Below, piece by piece: positions 26,452 through 34,965 of a stretch of DNA of 64,000 bases. This DNA is from Shimia sp. R10_1. GTDB lineage: Bacteria; Pseudomonadota; Alphaproteobacteria; Rhodobacterales; Rhodobacteraceae. How positions within the stretch are numbered: the stretch's first letter is position 1; the number at the start of each line of letters is the position of its first letter. The DNA is taken from the NCBI RefSeq assembly GCF_017744095.1, contig NZ_JAGHQX010000005.1, forward strand, positions 1 to 64,000, given 5' to 3'. The notes under the pieces are model-generated. The model did no database searches, was not told where the DNA came from, and saw nothing but the letters and a program-made list of their open reading frames with translations. The position numbers and the translations under genes were made by a program.

Positions 26452-27426
26452 CTACTGCGCGATCTCGCTGTAGCGTTCTGCTTCGGTGATGTTGGATTGA
26501 TCGATCGGTTTTGGATTGATCAGTTGGATTTGTGTGTCTGGTGTCGCGCCGGTGGTCACAAATGCTTTTAAGACTTCGACGGCCGTTGCGGCTTGGAGCC
26601 CGGGCCATTGATCAACGGTTGCAGAAAATCCGCCTTCGGCGGTGCCTGCTTTGACGGCTTGTAGCGTGTTGGGCGCAGCGTCAAAGGTAATATGGGGCAA
26701 TGAATTGCGCAGACCGAACTGATCCACCGCTTCCAATGCGCCAAAGCCCATAGCGTCTGACGCAGAGACAACAACAGTGGGGTAGTCCTCCGGATCGAGT
26801 CCAGCCATGATCGTTTCGGTCACACGGAAGGCTTCATCGCGCAGCCAATTCGCAGTTTGCTCGGCAGCGAAAACGTATTTGTCATCACCATCCAATTCTT
26901 CATGAAGACCTTTGTTGCGGTCAATTGCTGGGCTCGAGCCCGGGCGGCCGCGCAAGTACAGGATGCGTGCGCCATCGGGAAAGTTCTCTTTGACCCAGCG
27001 GCCTTGCGCGCGTCCGCCTTCCACGTTGTCAGCACCGATATGCGCCAGGATGCCGTCTACACCGTCGACGCGACGATCAATTGTGACCACCGGAATGCCC
27101 TCTTGAATGGCTTCTTCTATGGCGGGGGCGAGGGCATTTACATCAATTGGGCTGATGATGATGCCGTCGACTTCCAAGGTGATCGCGCGTTCGATATGGG
27201 CCGATTGAACGTTTGAGTCACCTTCGCCGTCTGCTTCGATGATAGTGATTTCATGCTCTTCGCCAGCCGCGTTCAGTGCTTGCTGCATATAGACAAAAAA
27301 CGGTTCACGCGCCGTCGGCAAAGTGGTCATAAACCGAAGCTCTTCGGCAAGTGCTGATGTTGATGCAATCGACATCGTTGCAGCCACGGCAAAGACCGCA
27401 GATTTCAGTGCAGTTTTAAGTTTCAT
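26452..27426 (-). CDS. Sugar ABC transporter substrate-binding protein (RbsB-like)
   Basis: This 324-residue protein has a Sec signal peptide (KTALKSAVFAVAATMSIAS, cleavage near ALA-EE) and a two-lobe sugar-binding fold with VDGIIISPIDVNALAPAIEEA, PVVTIDRRVDGVDG, RGRPGSSPAIDRNKGLHE and SASDAMGFGALEAV. GGAGG precedes the ATG. It delivers a sugar to the permease/ATPase encoded downstream. The ligand cannot be read from the sequence. Confidence 0.92.
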   Translation of the reverse strand: MKLKTALKSAVFAVAATMSIASTSALAEELRFMTTLPTAREPFFVYMQQALNAAGEEHEITIIEADGEGDSNVQSAHIERAITLEVDGIIISPIDVNALAPAIEEAIQEGIPVVTIDRRVDGVDGILAHIGADNVEGGRAQGRWVKENFPDGARILYLRGRPGSSPAIDRNKGLHEELDGDDKYVFAAEQTANWLRDEAFRVTETIMAGLDPEDYPTVVVSASDAMGFGALEAVDQFGLRNSLPHITFDAAPNTLQAVKAGTAEGGFSATVDQWPGLQAATAVEVLKAFVTTGATPDTQIQLINPKPIDQSNITEAERYSEIAQ

Positions 27427-27449
27427 TTTTTCCTCCCTAGATCAGAAAC

Positions 27450-28937
27450 TCAATTTGGATTGGAGTTCACATCCGCGATGCAGACCATTTTGCTTTGTAG
27501 AAATGCATCGAGACCTTCTTCGCCGCCTTCGCGGCCTAGACCTGAGTGCTTCATTCCCCCAAATGGAATTTCTGCAGTCGAGATCAGTCCTGTGTTGACG
27601 CCCATCACGCCACTATCCAACGCCTCTGACACGCGCCAAATTCGAGCGTTGTCGCGGGTGAAGAAGTAGGCTGAGAGACCGTATTCCGTATTGTTCGCAA
27701 TCCGGATTGCGTCGGTTTCAGTTTCGAACTTTAGGACAGGCGCGATGGGGCCGAAAATTTCTTCAGTGCAAACGCGCTGGCCTTCTGTGACATCCACGAG
27801 CACTGCGGGCGCTACAAAGGCTGAGGTATCTTCAAACTCTGGTCTGTCATTGAGAATGCGTGCTCCGCCTGCAACCGCGTCTTGGAGAATGTCGCGAACA
27901 CCCGCCGCGGCACGACGATCCACAAGCGGCCCCAGATCGGTTTCAAGGTCAAACCCATCCCCGATTTTCAGTTGCGACGTTCGCTCGGCAAAGCGTGCAA
28001 CAAACTGATCATAGATGCCACTTTGAACCAGCACACGGTTGGCACAGACACAGGTTTGCCCGGCATTTCTGAACTTGGATTGAATGGCACTCTCAACAGC
28101 GGTTTCAATGTCAGCGTCGTCAAACACAATCAGCGGGGCGTTGCCGCCAAGTTCCAGTGACACATGTTTCAAACCGCGTGCGGATTTTTCATAAAGTGTC
28201 CGCCCGACAGAGGTTGAGCCTGTGAAAGTGACTTTGCTCACTTTGGGATGTTCGATCAGCGCCGGGCCGATCTCTGCCGCGGATCCGGTGATCACATTGA
28301 CCACACCGGCGGGCACACCTGCCATTTCAGCGATTTTGGCCACAGCCATGGCTGACAGAGGGGTTTGTGATGCGGGTTTCACAACAACAGAACAGCCCGC
28401 CGCCAACGCTGGCGCCAGTTTGCGCCCCATCATGCCCGCAGGAAAATTCCACGGTGTGATAATCGCTACCACGCCAATGGGCTGACGCATGACCAAAAAC
28501 CGCTTGTCCGGGTCGGGTGTTGGCACGACCTTGCCGTAGGCTCGCCGAATTTCTGCTGCGTACCATTCAAAAAATGAAGCCGTGAACAGGATCTCATTGA
28601 TGCCTTCGCGCAATGGCTTGCCCTGCTCGGCGGTTAGAATTGCGCCGAGGTCTTCAGAGTGTTCAACCAAAAGGTGGTACATCTTCATCAGAATGTCGGC
28701 GCGCACCTTTGCGGTTAACGTCTTCCAGCTGTCAAAGGCTGCGGCTGCGGCGTCCACTGCGGCATCGGTTTCTGCAGCGCCCAACTTGGGCACCTGTGCG
28801 ATAATTTGGCCCGTTGAGGGGTTCTCAACCGAGATCGCCGAAGCACTCGCGCTGATCCATCGTCCGTCAATCAGGCATTCCGGTGCCAGCAGCTCAGGTG
28901 TCTTTAGCCTGGCTTTCAGTTCTTCAAATCCGTTCAT
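27450..28937 (-). CDS. Aldehyde dehydrogenase, succinate-semialdehyde/2-oxoglutarate-semialdehyde type
   Basis: This 495-residue protein resembles GabD-like and 2,5-dioxovalerate dehydrogenases: ITPWNFPAGMM, the general-base Glu in SLELGGNAP, the nucleophilic Cys in NAGQTCVCANR and EEIFGPIAPV. I chose ATG 28937 (MNGFEEL) because AAAGAG is well spaced before it and the upstream frame looks non-coding. In a non-phosphorylative sugar pathway it would oxidise the semialdehyde left after dehydration. It begins 10 bp after the dehydratase gene. Confidence 0.88.
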   Translation of the reverse strand: MNGFEELKARLKTPELLAPECLIDGRWISASASAISVENPSTGQIIAQVPKLGAAETDAAVDAAAAAFDSWKTLTAKVRADILMKMYHLLVEHSEDLGAILTAEQGKPLREGINEILFTASFFEWYAAEIRRAYGKVVPTPDPDKRFLVMRQPIGVVAIITPWNFPAGMMGRKLAPALAAGCSVVVKPASQTPLSAMAVAKIAEMAGVPAGVVNVITGSAAEIGPALIEHPKVSKVTFTGSTSVGRTLYEKSARGLKHVSLELGGNAPLIVFDDADIETAVESAIQSKFRNAGQTCVCANRVLVQSGIYDQFVARFAERTSQLKIGDGFDLETDLGPLVDRRAAAGVRDILQDAVAGGARILNDRPEFEDTSAFVAPAVLVDVTEGQRVCTEEIFGPIAPVLKFETETDAIRIANNTEYGLSAYFFTRDNARIWRVSEALDSGVMGVNTGLISTAEIPFGGMKHSGLGREGGEEGLDAFLQSKMVCIADVNSNPN

Positions 28938-28947
28938 GATCATCTCT

Positions 28948-30099
28948 TTAGGCTTCTGCCGTGTCCCACACAGAGGAGACGCCAGCCTCAAAAGCGGCGT
29001 ATTTTTCGACCTGTCCTTCATCGAAATTGAAGCCAAGACCGGGGGTTTGCGGCAGCAGAACATCGCCGTTTTCAAACGTCAGCTGCGTGTCGATGAGCTC
29101 GCGGAAGTTCAGAACCTCTGAGTCGACAAAAAATTCGACATACTGCGCAGATGTGGATGCTGCGACGGTATGAATATGCACGTCGTGGAACCAATGCGGG
29201 TTGGTGGTAATCCCATAAGAGGCAGCGGTATCTGTGATCCGGCGCCATTCGGTGATGCCGCCACAGACGCAGGCGTCATGTTGAAGAATGGAAATAACAT
29301 CTCGGTCCATAAGATCCTTCATCCGCCAGCGGCCTGCTTCGATTTCACCAGTGGCAATTGGGATGCTGGTCAGGCGCCCCAACCTGGCATGGTTGTCGAT
29401 GTCATCTGGTAGAAAAGGCTCTTCGATCCATTCGGGATGATAGGGCTCATATGCTTTGCAGTGCGCTTCGGCCGTGCGCAGATCCGTCCAAGCGTTGTTG
29501 GCATCCAGCATCAACGGGATATTGGGGCCAATGGCCTCTCGCGCTGCGGCAACACGTGCGGCTTCCTCAGCCACGCCAAACTTTCCGACCTTGATTTTGA
29601 CGGCTTTGAAGCCGGCTTTGACGTAGTCAGAAACTTCGCCTGCGAGGTCAGCAGGTGTCTTGCCCTCTACATAATATCCCCCAGAGGCGTAGGCCGGAAC
29701 GCGATCCAGTGCGTCGGCGCCCATGTATTGATAAAGTGGCAGCCCAACGTTGCGCGCGTTCAGGTCCCAAAGGGCAATGTCAATACAGGACAGCGCGCGC
29801 ATAACGCTGCCAGTCCGTCCGTGCAGCAGGCCTTCCCGGTACATTTCTGTCCACAAGCCCGTTGTGCGCAGGCTGTTCTGGCCCAAGACGACCGGAGCGA
29901 GCAGATCAATCACCGCACGCTGCACCAATTGTCCACAGCGGTGGCCTGCATAGCAAAACCCGATACCCGAATTGCCCGTGTCGTCGGTCACTTTCACGAG
30001 CACGTATTCCCGGTTGGTGACCACACGTGACGAAAGTGAAGTTACGTTGTTCAGAGGCACTCGGGACAGCGAGGCCTCCACCTTCTTGATAATCGCCAT
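28948..30099 (-). CDS. Enolase superfamily sugar-acid dehydratase (mandelate racemase subgroup)
   Basis: This 383-residue protein shows the MR-subgroup machinery in order: KIK in AVKIKVGKFG, Asp in LMLDANNAW, Glu in WIEEPFLP, Glu in IATGEIEAG, Asp in LQHDACVCGG and His in NPHWFHDVH. It would abstract the alpha proton of an acid sugar and dehydrate it to a 2-keto-3-deoxy acid. It is first in the minus-strand operon, behind AAGGAG, and is divergent from the GntR regulator. Confidence 0.88.
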   Translation of the reverse strand: MAIIKKVEASLSRVPLNNVTSLSSRVVTNREYVLVKVTDDTGNSGIGFCYAGHRCGQLVQRAVIDLLAPVVLGQNSLRTTGLWTEMYREGLLHGRTGSVMRALSCIDIALWDLNARNVGLPLYQYMGADALDRVPAYASGGYYVEGKTPADLAGEVSDYVKAGFKAVKIKVGKFGVAEEAARVAAAREAIGPNIPLMLDANNAWTDLRTAEAHCKAYEPYHPEWIEEPFLPDDIDNHARLGRLTSIPIATGEIEAGRWRMKDLMDRDVISILQHDACVCGGITEWRRITDTAASYGITTNPHWFHDVHIHTVAASTSAQYVEFFVDSEVLNFRELIDTQLTFENGDVLLPQTPGLGFNFDEGQVEKYAAFEAGVSSVWDTAEA

Positions 30100-30156
30100 A
30101 TTGGCTTCTCCTTCTCGACGTCACTCGCTTGAGTGTTATTTTAGCAGGTCAGCAGG

Positions 30157-30167
30157 TTGTCAGACAA
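30157..30167. promoter_or_regulatory. Putative GntR/FadR-family operator
   Basis: TTGTCAGACAA is a perfect palindrome matching the FadR-subfamily pattern TNGT-N3-ACNA. A second half-site, CTGACAA, occurs at 30189-30195. Both lie between the dehydratase operon and the GntR gene, suggesting autoregulation and control of the module. Confidence 0.65.
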
Positions 30168-30298
30168 ATTAGATGTTGGTCTAGTTACCTGACAAATTTT
30201 TTTGCGTCAAGCTTGGATTATTGAAGTTGTTTCGCTACCTCTTTAGGAGCGGAGTCGATGTGGGTGACAATTGCCCGGTCGCAAACTTTGGAAGAAAA

Positions 30299-31021
30299 AT
30301 GAAAACGCTAGAAACAAAGGTTGTCGCGGCTTTGTCGCTGCCGCAGCAGATTGCAAAGATTTTGTCAGACCAAATTTTGGGCGGTGAGCTCAAACCGGGT
30401 GAAGGTTTGCCAACAGAAAAAAGCCTGGCTCAGACCTTCAATGTAAGTCGAGCGGTGGTGCGCGAAGCGATCTCCAGTCTCAAATTTGAGGGGCTTGTGC
30501 AAACACGTCAGGGGGCGGGGGTTTTTGTGTCACCCAACCCGATTGCTTCCGCGTTTCGTATACCTGCCGATCGGGTTGGAAACAGCGATGATTTGGCAGC
30601 TCTCTTTCAACTGAGGATGTATGTGGAAAGCGCGGCTGCTGAATTGGCCGCCCAGAAAGCAACACCGCAAGATGTCAGTCGAATGACGCTCGCGCTTAGT
30701 GAGATCGAGCATTGCATTTCATCCGGAGAGGCCGCAGGTGAGCAAAGTATCATCGCTGATCTGGATTTTCACATCGCGGTGTCTGAAGCCTCAAGTAACC
30801 CGTATCTGTTGTCCTTTATTCGATTCTTGAACGAGAACCTCAGAAGATCCATCGAAACTGGGCGCCGCAACAGTGCGACCGTTCCTGGCCGGGCAGAGCT
30901 GGTTTTGCAGGAGCATCAGCAGGTATTGGAGGCCATCGTACAAAAAGACCCGGCAGCAGCCTATGCCGCTATGTATAAACACATCCAGCACTCAGCGGAT
31001 CGACTGGGCCTGAAGAGCTAG
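30299..31021 (+). CDS. GntR/FadR family transcriptional regulator (FCD domain)
   Basis: This 240-residue protein has an N-terminal winged helix (LPTEKSLAQTFNVSRAVVRE, GLVQTRQGAGVFV) and a helical FCD effector domain with candidate metal ligands in DLDFHIAVSEASSNP, EHQQVLEAI and HIQHS. I chose ATG 30299 because GGAAG lies just upstream; a longer frame to 30221 is weaker. It probably represses the divergent catabolic operon until a sugar acid or keto-deoxy acid binds. Confidence 0.9.
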   Translation: MKTLETKVVAALSLPQQIAKILSDQILGGELKPGEGLPTEKSLAQTFNVSRAVVREAISSLKFEGLVQTRQGAGVFVSPNPIASAFRIPADRVGNSDDLAALFQLRMYVESAAAELAAQKATPQDVSRMTLALSEIEHCISSGEAAGEQSIIADLDFHIAVSEASSNPYLLSFIRFLNENLRRSIETGRRNSATVPGRAELVLQEHQQVLEAIVQKDPAAAYAAMYKHIQHSADRLGLKS

Positions 31022-31359
31022 GCCATTTGCCTTTCCCGAGTTGCGTTGGGTGGTTCAGTCTATAGCTCCAAGATTCCGGGGCGAGAACTACTTGGGAGGA
31101 CTTGTGTGGCAGGCTGAGCAAAAAAACGCATGCACGTTGCATCTGCGTGCAGCAGAAGCGGCGTCAGATTTGAAACTTAATGGCGACCCCGGCAGGGTAG
31201 TCATCCCTATTGAAAACAAAAGGAAAAGCCCAAGGTGTGTCGGCTGGACCGCAAACAAGCCCGTGGAGCCGGGCCAGCAACACACTCATGAGTGGTTAAA
31301 ACTCACTCGATACGAAAGATGGCGTCACCAATCTCGAGCACAGCTTCATCATCCAAAAC
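31022..31359. other. Gene-free junction between region 2 and the integrated island
   Basis: No convincing gene is seen. A 118-codon plus-strand frame crosses the att repeat at 31181 and has no ribosome binding site or recognisable motif. The left half is host sequence after the GntR gene and the right half is the island end. Confidence 0.6.
31181..31196. repeat. Attachment-site direct repeat, tRNA-distal end
   Basis: TGGCGACCCCGGCAGG is identical to 42163-42178, the last 16 bases of the tRNA-Arg gene including CCA. The flanking bases differ on both sides. It marks the distal end of the island created by integrase-mediated insertion. Confidence 0.88.
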
Positions 31360-32283
31360 TCAAGCATTGTGATAGCTGTGCTCCACCAGAGGCATAGCCT
31401 TAGCAAGATCATCATCGGATCGAATGACCACCTCTAAGTCACCGGTGCCAAAATGCCCGATCTTCCTTACATCGCGTGTGAAGCCCGGTTCCAGTGACAC
31501 CTCATCAGGATTGACCTTCAGGTAAACCAATAACTTCCGATCTTGTGGTTTGACTTCGACGCAAGCAAAGTTCTTGATGCGACGGAACGCAAAGTAGTTC
31601 TTAAGCGTTTTCTCTTGCACATCATCACCCAAGTTCCCGAGGAAATCCTTCAGGGCATGAAAGCGGTCTGTCAGGTCCTGATCAGCCTTTTCCAGGTATT
31701 CGCTAACCGTAGTGTACTTTGTGATTTCCTTGGCCTTGGATGATGGTTGCGAAGACCGAACTAAAACCGGCGGCGTGACAGAAACAGAGTTGATCTGCTC
31801 AAGTAGCAGCAGGTCATCGTCAAACTTAATGTAGCGGACCAGTTCAATGTTCCGCTGCATCTGCTTGATCGCGTGCTCATCAAATTTGTTGAAACCACCG
31901 GCGATGCAAATGAGGCGAGGCGACGACCATTCGACAGAGCGAGCCGCTTCTTCACCCAATCGCTTGAGTACCAGCATCTCAAAGTCTCCACGGTGCGTCA
32001 CCAACCAATCAAGATAGAACAGCCCTTGATTGATCACGTTGGCATTCGCAGAACGTTTATACTCAATGATTACCGGACAATTGTTCTCGTCAATGCCAAG
32101 CGTGTCCATGCGGCCACCATGATCGCGATCTGTCACAAACTCCGACGCCAAGAACCGAACACCCAGCAAGGTTTCCAGATTGGATTCGATAAGTGACTGA
32201 AGGGATTTCTCCAGCGAGACGGACTGGCCATTTACTTCAATCGCACCGCTGTCTCCCAATTTATAAAGCTTGATGTCACTCAT
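31360..32283 (-). CDS. DUF91/NucS-like nuclease plus DUF5655 protein, third gene of the R-M operon
   Basis: This 307-residue protein has an N-terminal PD-(D/E)XK-type region with Asp60 (GGRMDTLGID) and Glu74-x-Lys76 (VIIEYKRS), as in NucS/DUF91 nucleases. Its C-terminal part (EYLEKADQDLTDRFHALKDF, FACVEVKPQDRKLLVYLKV, GDLEVVIRSDDDL) matches DUF5655. It begins 11 bp after the res stop on the same strand, so it is part of the mod-res operon. Its role, whether nuclease accessory or DNA-end sensor, is inferred. Confidence 0.75.
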   Translation of the reverse strand: MSDIKLYKLGDSGAIEVNGQSVSLEKSLQSLIESNLETLLGVRFLASEFVTDRDHGGRMDTLGIDENNCPVIIEYKRSANANVINQGLFYLDWLVTHRGDFEMLVLKRLGEEAARSVEWSSPRLICIAGGFNKFDEHAIKQMQRNIELVRYIKFDDDLLLLEQINSVSVTPPVLVRSSQPSSKAKEITKYTTVSEYLEKADQDLTDRFHALKDFLGNLGDDVQEKTLKNYFAFRRIKNFACVEVKPQDRKLLVYLKVNPDEVSLEPGFTRDVRKIGHFGTGDLEVVIRSDDDLAKAMPLVEHSYHNA

Positions 32284-32294
32284 CTGAAATTCCG

Positions 32295-34964
32295 TTAAGC
32301 ACTCATCTCAATAGTCTGCTTGATTAGTTCAAAATTACGATCCGTTGGCATACAGAAGAGGCATTGCCCATCGGAGGCTTCTGCCCAAACCGCACCGATT
32401 TGCCGCTTAGTTTCCTCGCCTTCGTACAGGTGCTTGCCCTTGTACTCGACCACCAAGATACGACCGTCTTTCAGCATTGCGACGAAGTCAGGGTAGAACT
32501 TGTCCTTGGGCAATTGTAGCCAGAACGAGCCATTCTTCCTCTCTACATTCCTGATCCAATAGGCGACCTCATCCATGTTGTCCAAATACGCGGCACAGTC
32601 GAATTCTTCGCCGCTAGGCTTCAGGTCACCAATGATCGACGTATAGTGCTTGTTGAACTTTGTCGCACCGGAATAAGGCTGGTTATAAGGATAGTTGTTC
32701 TCGTCAAAAATAATTGAGAAATCAGAACTCATGGCAAACTGACTCGCGTCAGTCGCGAAGAGCGCGTTGTAGTTGCCATTCTGCCGTTCTGCCCTCAGGT
32801 CCGAAATCAACGCCTTCAGGTGGGTACGAAGATCATACTTGTTCCTAGCCAACTCATCCAAGGTGAGACCCTGTTCCATCAGCTTATTGATCGCTTCGGA
32901 AAGAAATTTCACCGCACTGGATTTGGTGATGTCGTCGTGCCGAATACCACGGTCCAGCCAGTTCACCAGTCGCGGCAATGTCCACGCTTGCTCTTGAACC
33001 ACGGCGGCGAGTTGCCCTTGCAGACGTTGTGCGAAACTAATCTGTACCTGCCCCTCATCTGTCACGTCGATATTGCCGGTCTCGGACCTATCAACGATAC
33101 GGAAGCGATTCAGAATGTCACTGGAATCGCACTCATCCAACCGCCACGGCAAGTCCAAGAAATGCTCTTGGGAAAACAATTCCAAAGTGCCCTGCTTGTT
33201 GAAACCAAGAAGTGGCACAATGAACGGGGGCTTGTCTTCCTGTTCCGCAGCGGAGGTTTGATAGTTGTTCGTTTTCGCATACAGTTTATCGACAACCTTG
33301 GATGCGCTGGGCGCTGCACCCAACACCAAATGCAGGTGATTCCGGGCCTCCTTAGTCATCGGCCCTTTGTAACTCAGCGAATTCTTCTGCGGATCAAAAG
33401 TCACCCGTGTTTTAACCGAAGGTGGAAGCTTAGCGATGGCCTCTTCCACCTGCACCGTAGTGATCTCTTCAGGCGCTATCGGATCAGATTCGTGATCTTG
33501 CTCATTAACGATCCCTGAATTCAGCAATGTCGGTTGTTGCTGCACCAGCGATGCCACTTCAGCCCGGTTAAAGCCCGATCCCTCCACCAAACCGTCCTTC
33601 AGTCTGTTGGCGGTGTCATTGAACGAATTCGATGCAACATACGCATATGCTTCGTTCAATACCGGTCGCTGCTTCAACGTCGCCTTCGGCATCCGCAATA
33701 CACGCCCAAGGATTTGCTCAATGGCGGTCGCAGACGACTGTTCGGCCACAGAGCACAGCACATAGGCAAAGGGGCAATCCCAGCCCTCTTTCAGCTTCTG
33801 CACAGTGATGATGAAACGTACATTGCAATTACGATCAGCAATGTCCTTGATTGCATCCAAATCTTTGCGTGGCCCCGAGTGCACCGCAATCTGATCCTCT
33901 GGGATTTTCTGATCGGTCTTCAGGTACTCTTCCAGCACATCATAGGTGATCCTATGTGGATCGTTTTTGCTGGCGGCTTGCGCTTGGAACAAAATGATTG
34001 GACGAATGTACTCGCCGGTTTGGCCTTCTTCTGCCAGTGCGGACTTCTCCAGCGCCTTTTGACAATCCAACGCCATACCGACCGTCTTGCGCCATTCACG
34101 ATCCGTGGTCAGCTTGATCGGCATCTTGATCATCTGCTCGGCTTTCAATTCCGCTGCGGACACCGAGTACAGTACATTGGACGCATGTTCGCCCTTGGCC
34201 GGATCGTGTTTGATCTGTGGCGTCGCAGTCAGTTCCAGGATCAATGACGGATCGAACCGGGACAGCGTATCGAATGACAGCGCAGTGCGGGCGTTGTGGG
34301 CTTCATCCACGATCACCATAGGACGATGCAGCTTCAATACGTTGGCCAGTGACGCAATCGGGCGCTCTGTGCCCTCTGCCTTCTCCAGACGCGCTCTCTG
34401 AGGCTCTGAGAGGCCCGAAAAGTGGCTCATTAGAGCACCAGCATCCTGATAGACCTTCAGGCCCTCCCTATCCTCGTCTCCGTTCGGCTTTTCACGGCGG
34501 AACGATTGGATAGTGGACACAATCACACAGGCCCCGCCTTCGGCATCAGCACGGGACATTGCCAATGCTTCGTCTTTGGTCAGGATTGAGATATTCGGGC
34601 CAAAGTCCTGCGCCAAAGCGGCACGGTACGGATGGTTAAGGTTCTTAAGCGCCGTGACGGTTTGATCCAAAACCGCTGATGACGGAACCAGCCACAACAC
34701 CATGGGATTGGAGGACTGCAGATACTCATTCGCCGCAATCCCCACAGCGTGAGCGGCCATCACGGTTTTGCCGCCACCTGTGGGTATGCGCAGGCAGACA
34801 TAGGGCGTCCCATCGGCCACCAGCGGAGCCGCCCGAAACGGGTTCTTGGTGATGCGATAAAACGCGGTATCGGCATCATCGGATGCGCAGTAGCTAAGAT
34901 ATTCACGGAACTTCTCAAGCGCTGCAGATTGGTATTCCTTCAGTTCGAAATTCACAGCCGCCAT
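32295..34964 (-). CDS. res: Type III restriction endonuclease subunit (Res)
   Basis: This 889-residue SF2 helicase-nuclease has Walker A RIPTGGGKTVMAAH, DEAH box VIVDEAHNAR, motif III LTATPQ and motif VI QILGRVLRMP. The C-terminal end has a nuclease domain with PDF near residue 825 and VEYKGK near residue 840. With Mod it forms the type III complex that translocates on DNA and cuts between two head-to-head unmethylated sites. It starts 1 bp after the mod stop. The length is slightly below the 900-1000 residues of many Res proteins, but all motifs are present. Confidence 0.9.
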   Translation of the reverse strand: MAAVNFELKEYQSAALEKFREYLSYCASDDADTAFYRITKNPFRAAPLVADGTPYVCLRIPTGGGKTVMAAHAVGIAANEYLQSSNPMVLWLVPSSAVLDQTVTALKNLNHPYRAALAQDFGPNISILTKDEALAMSRADAEGGACVIVSTIQSFRREKPNGDEDREGLKVYQDAGALMSHFSGLSEPQRARLEKAEGTERPIASLANVLKLHRPMVIVDEAHNARTALSFDTLSRFDPSLILELTATPQIKHDPAKGEHASNVLYSVSAAELKAEQMIKMPIKLTTDREWRKTVGMALDCQKALEKSALAEEGQTGEYIRPIILFQAQAASKNDPHRITYDVLEEYLKTDQKIPEDQIAVHSGPRKDLDAIKDIADRNCNVRFIITVQKLKEGWDCPFAYVLCSVAEQSSATAIEQILGRVLRMPKATLKQRPVLNEAYAYVASNSFNDTANRLKDGLVEGSGFNRAEVASLVQQQPTLLNSGIVNEQDHESDPIAPEEITTVQVEEAIAKLPPSVKTRVTFDPQKNSLSYKGPMTKEARNHLHLVLGAAPSASKVVDKLYAKTNNYQTSAAEQEDKPPFIVPLLGFNKQGTLELFSQEHFLDLPWRLDECDSSDILNRFRIVDRSETGNIDVTDEGQVQISFAQRLQGQLAAVVQEQAWTLPRLVNWLDRGIRHDDITKSSAVKFLSEAINKLMEQGLTLDELARNKYDLRTHLKALISDLRAERQNGNYNALFATDASQFAMSSDFSIIFDENNYPYNQPYSGATKFNKHYTSIIGDLKPSGEEFDCAAYLDNMDEVAYWIRNVERKNGSFWLQLPKDKFYPDFVAMLKDGRILVVEYKGKHLYEGEETKRQIGAVWAEASDGQCLFCMPTDRNFELIKQTIEMSA

Positions 34965-34965
34965 C

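Noticed and set aside
30181-30190. TAGTTAC near the GntR gene considered as a sixth TetR operator
   Set aside because: Only one half-site (GTTAC) is present, with no GTAAC arm at the required distance.
31041-31397. 118-codon plus-strand open frame across the island border
   Set aside because: It spans the att repeat, joining host and island sequence, and lacks a ribosome binding site and family motifs.
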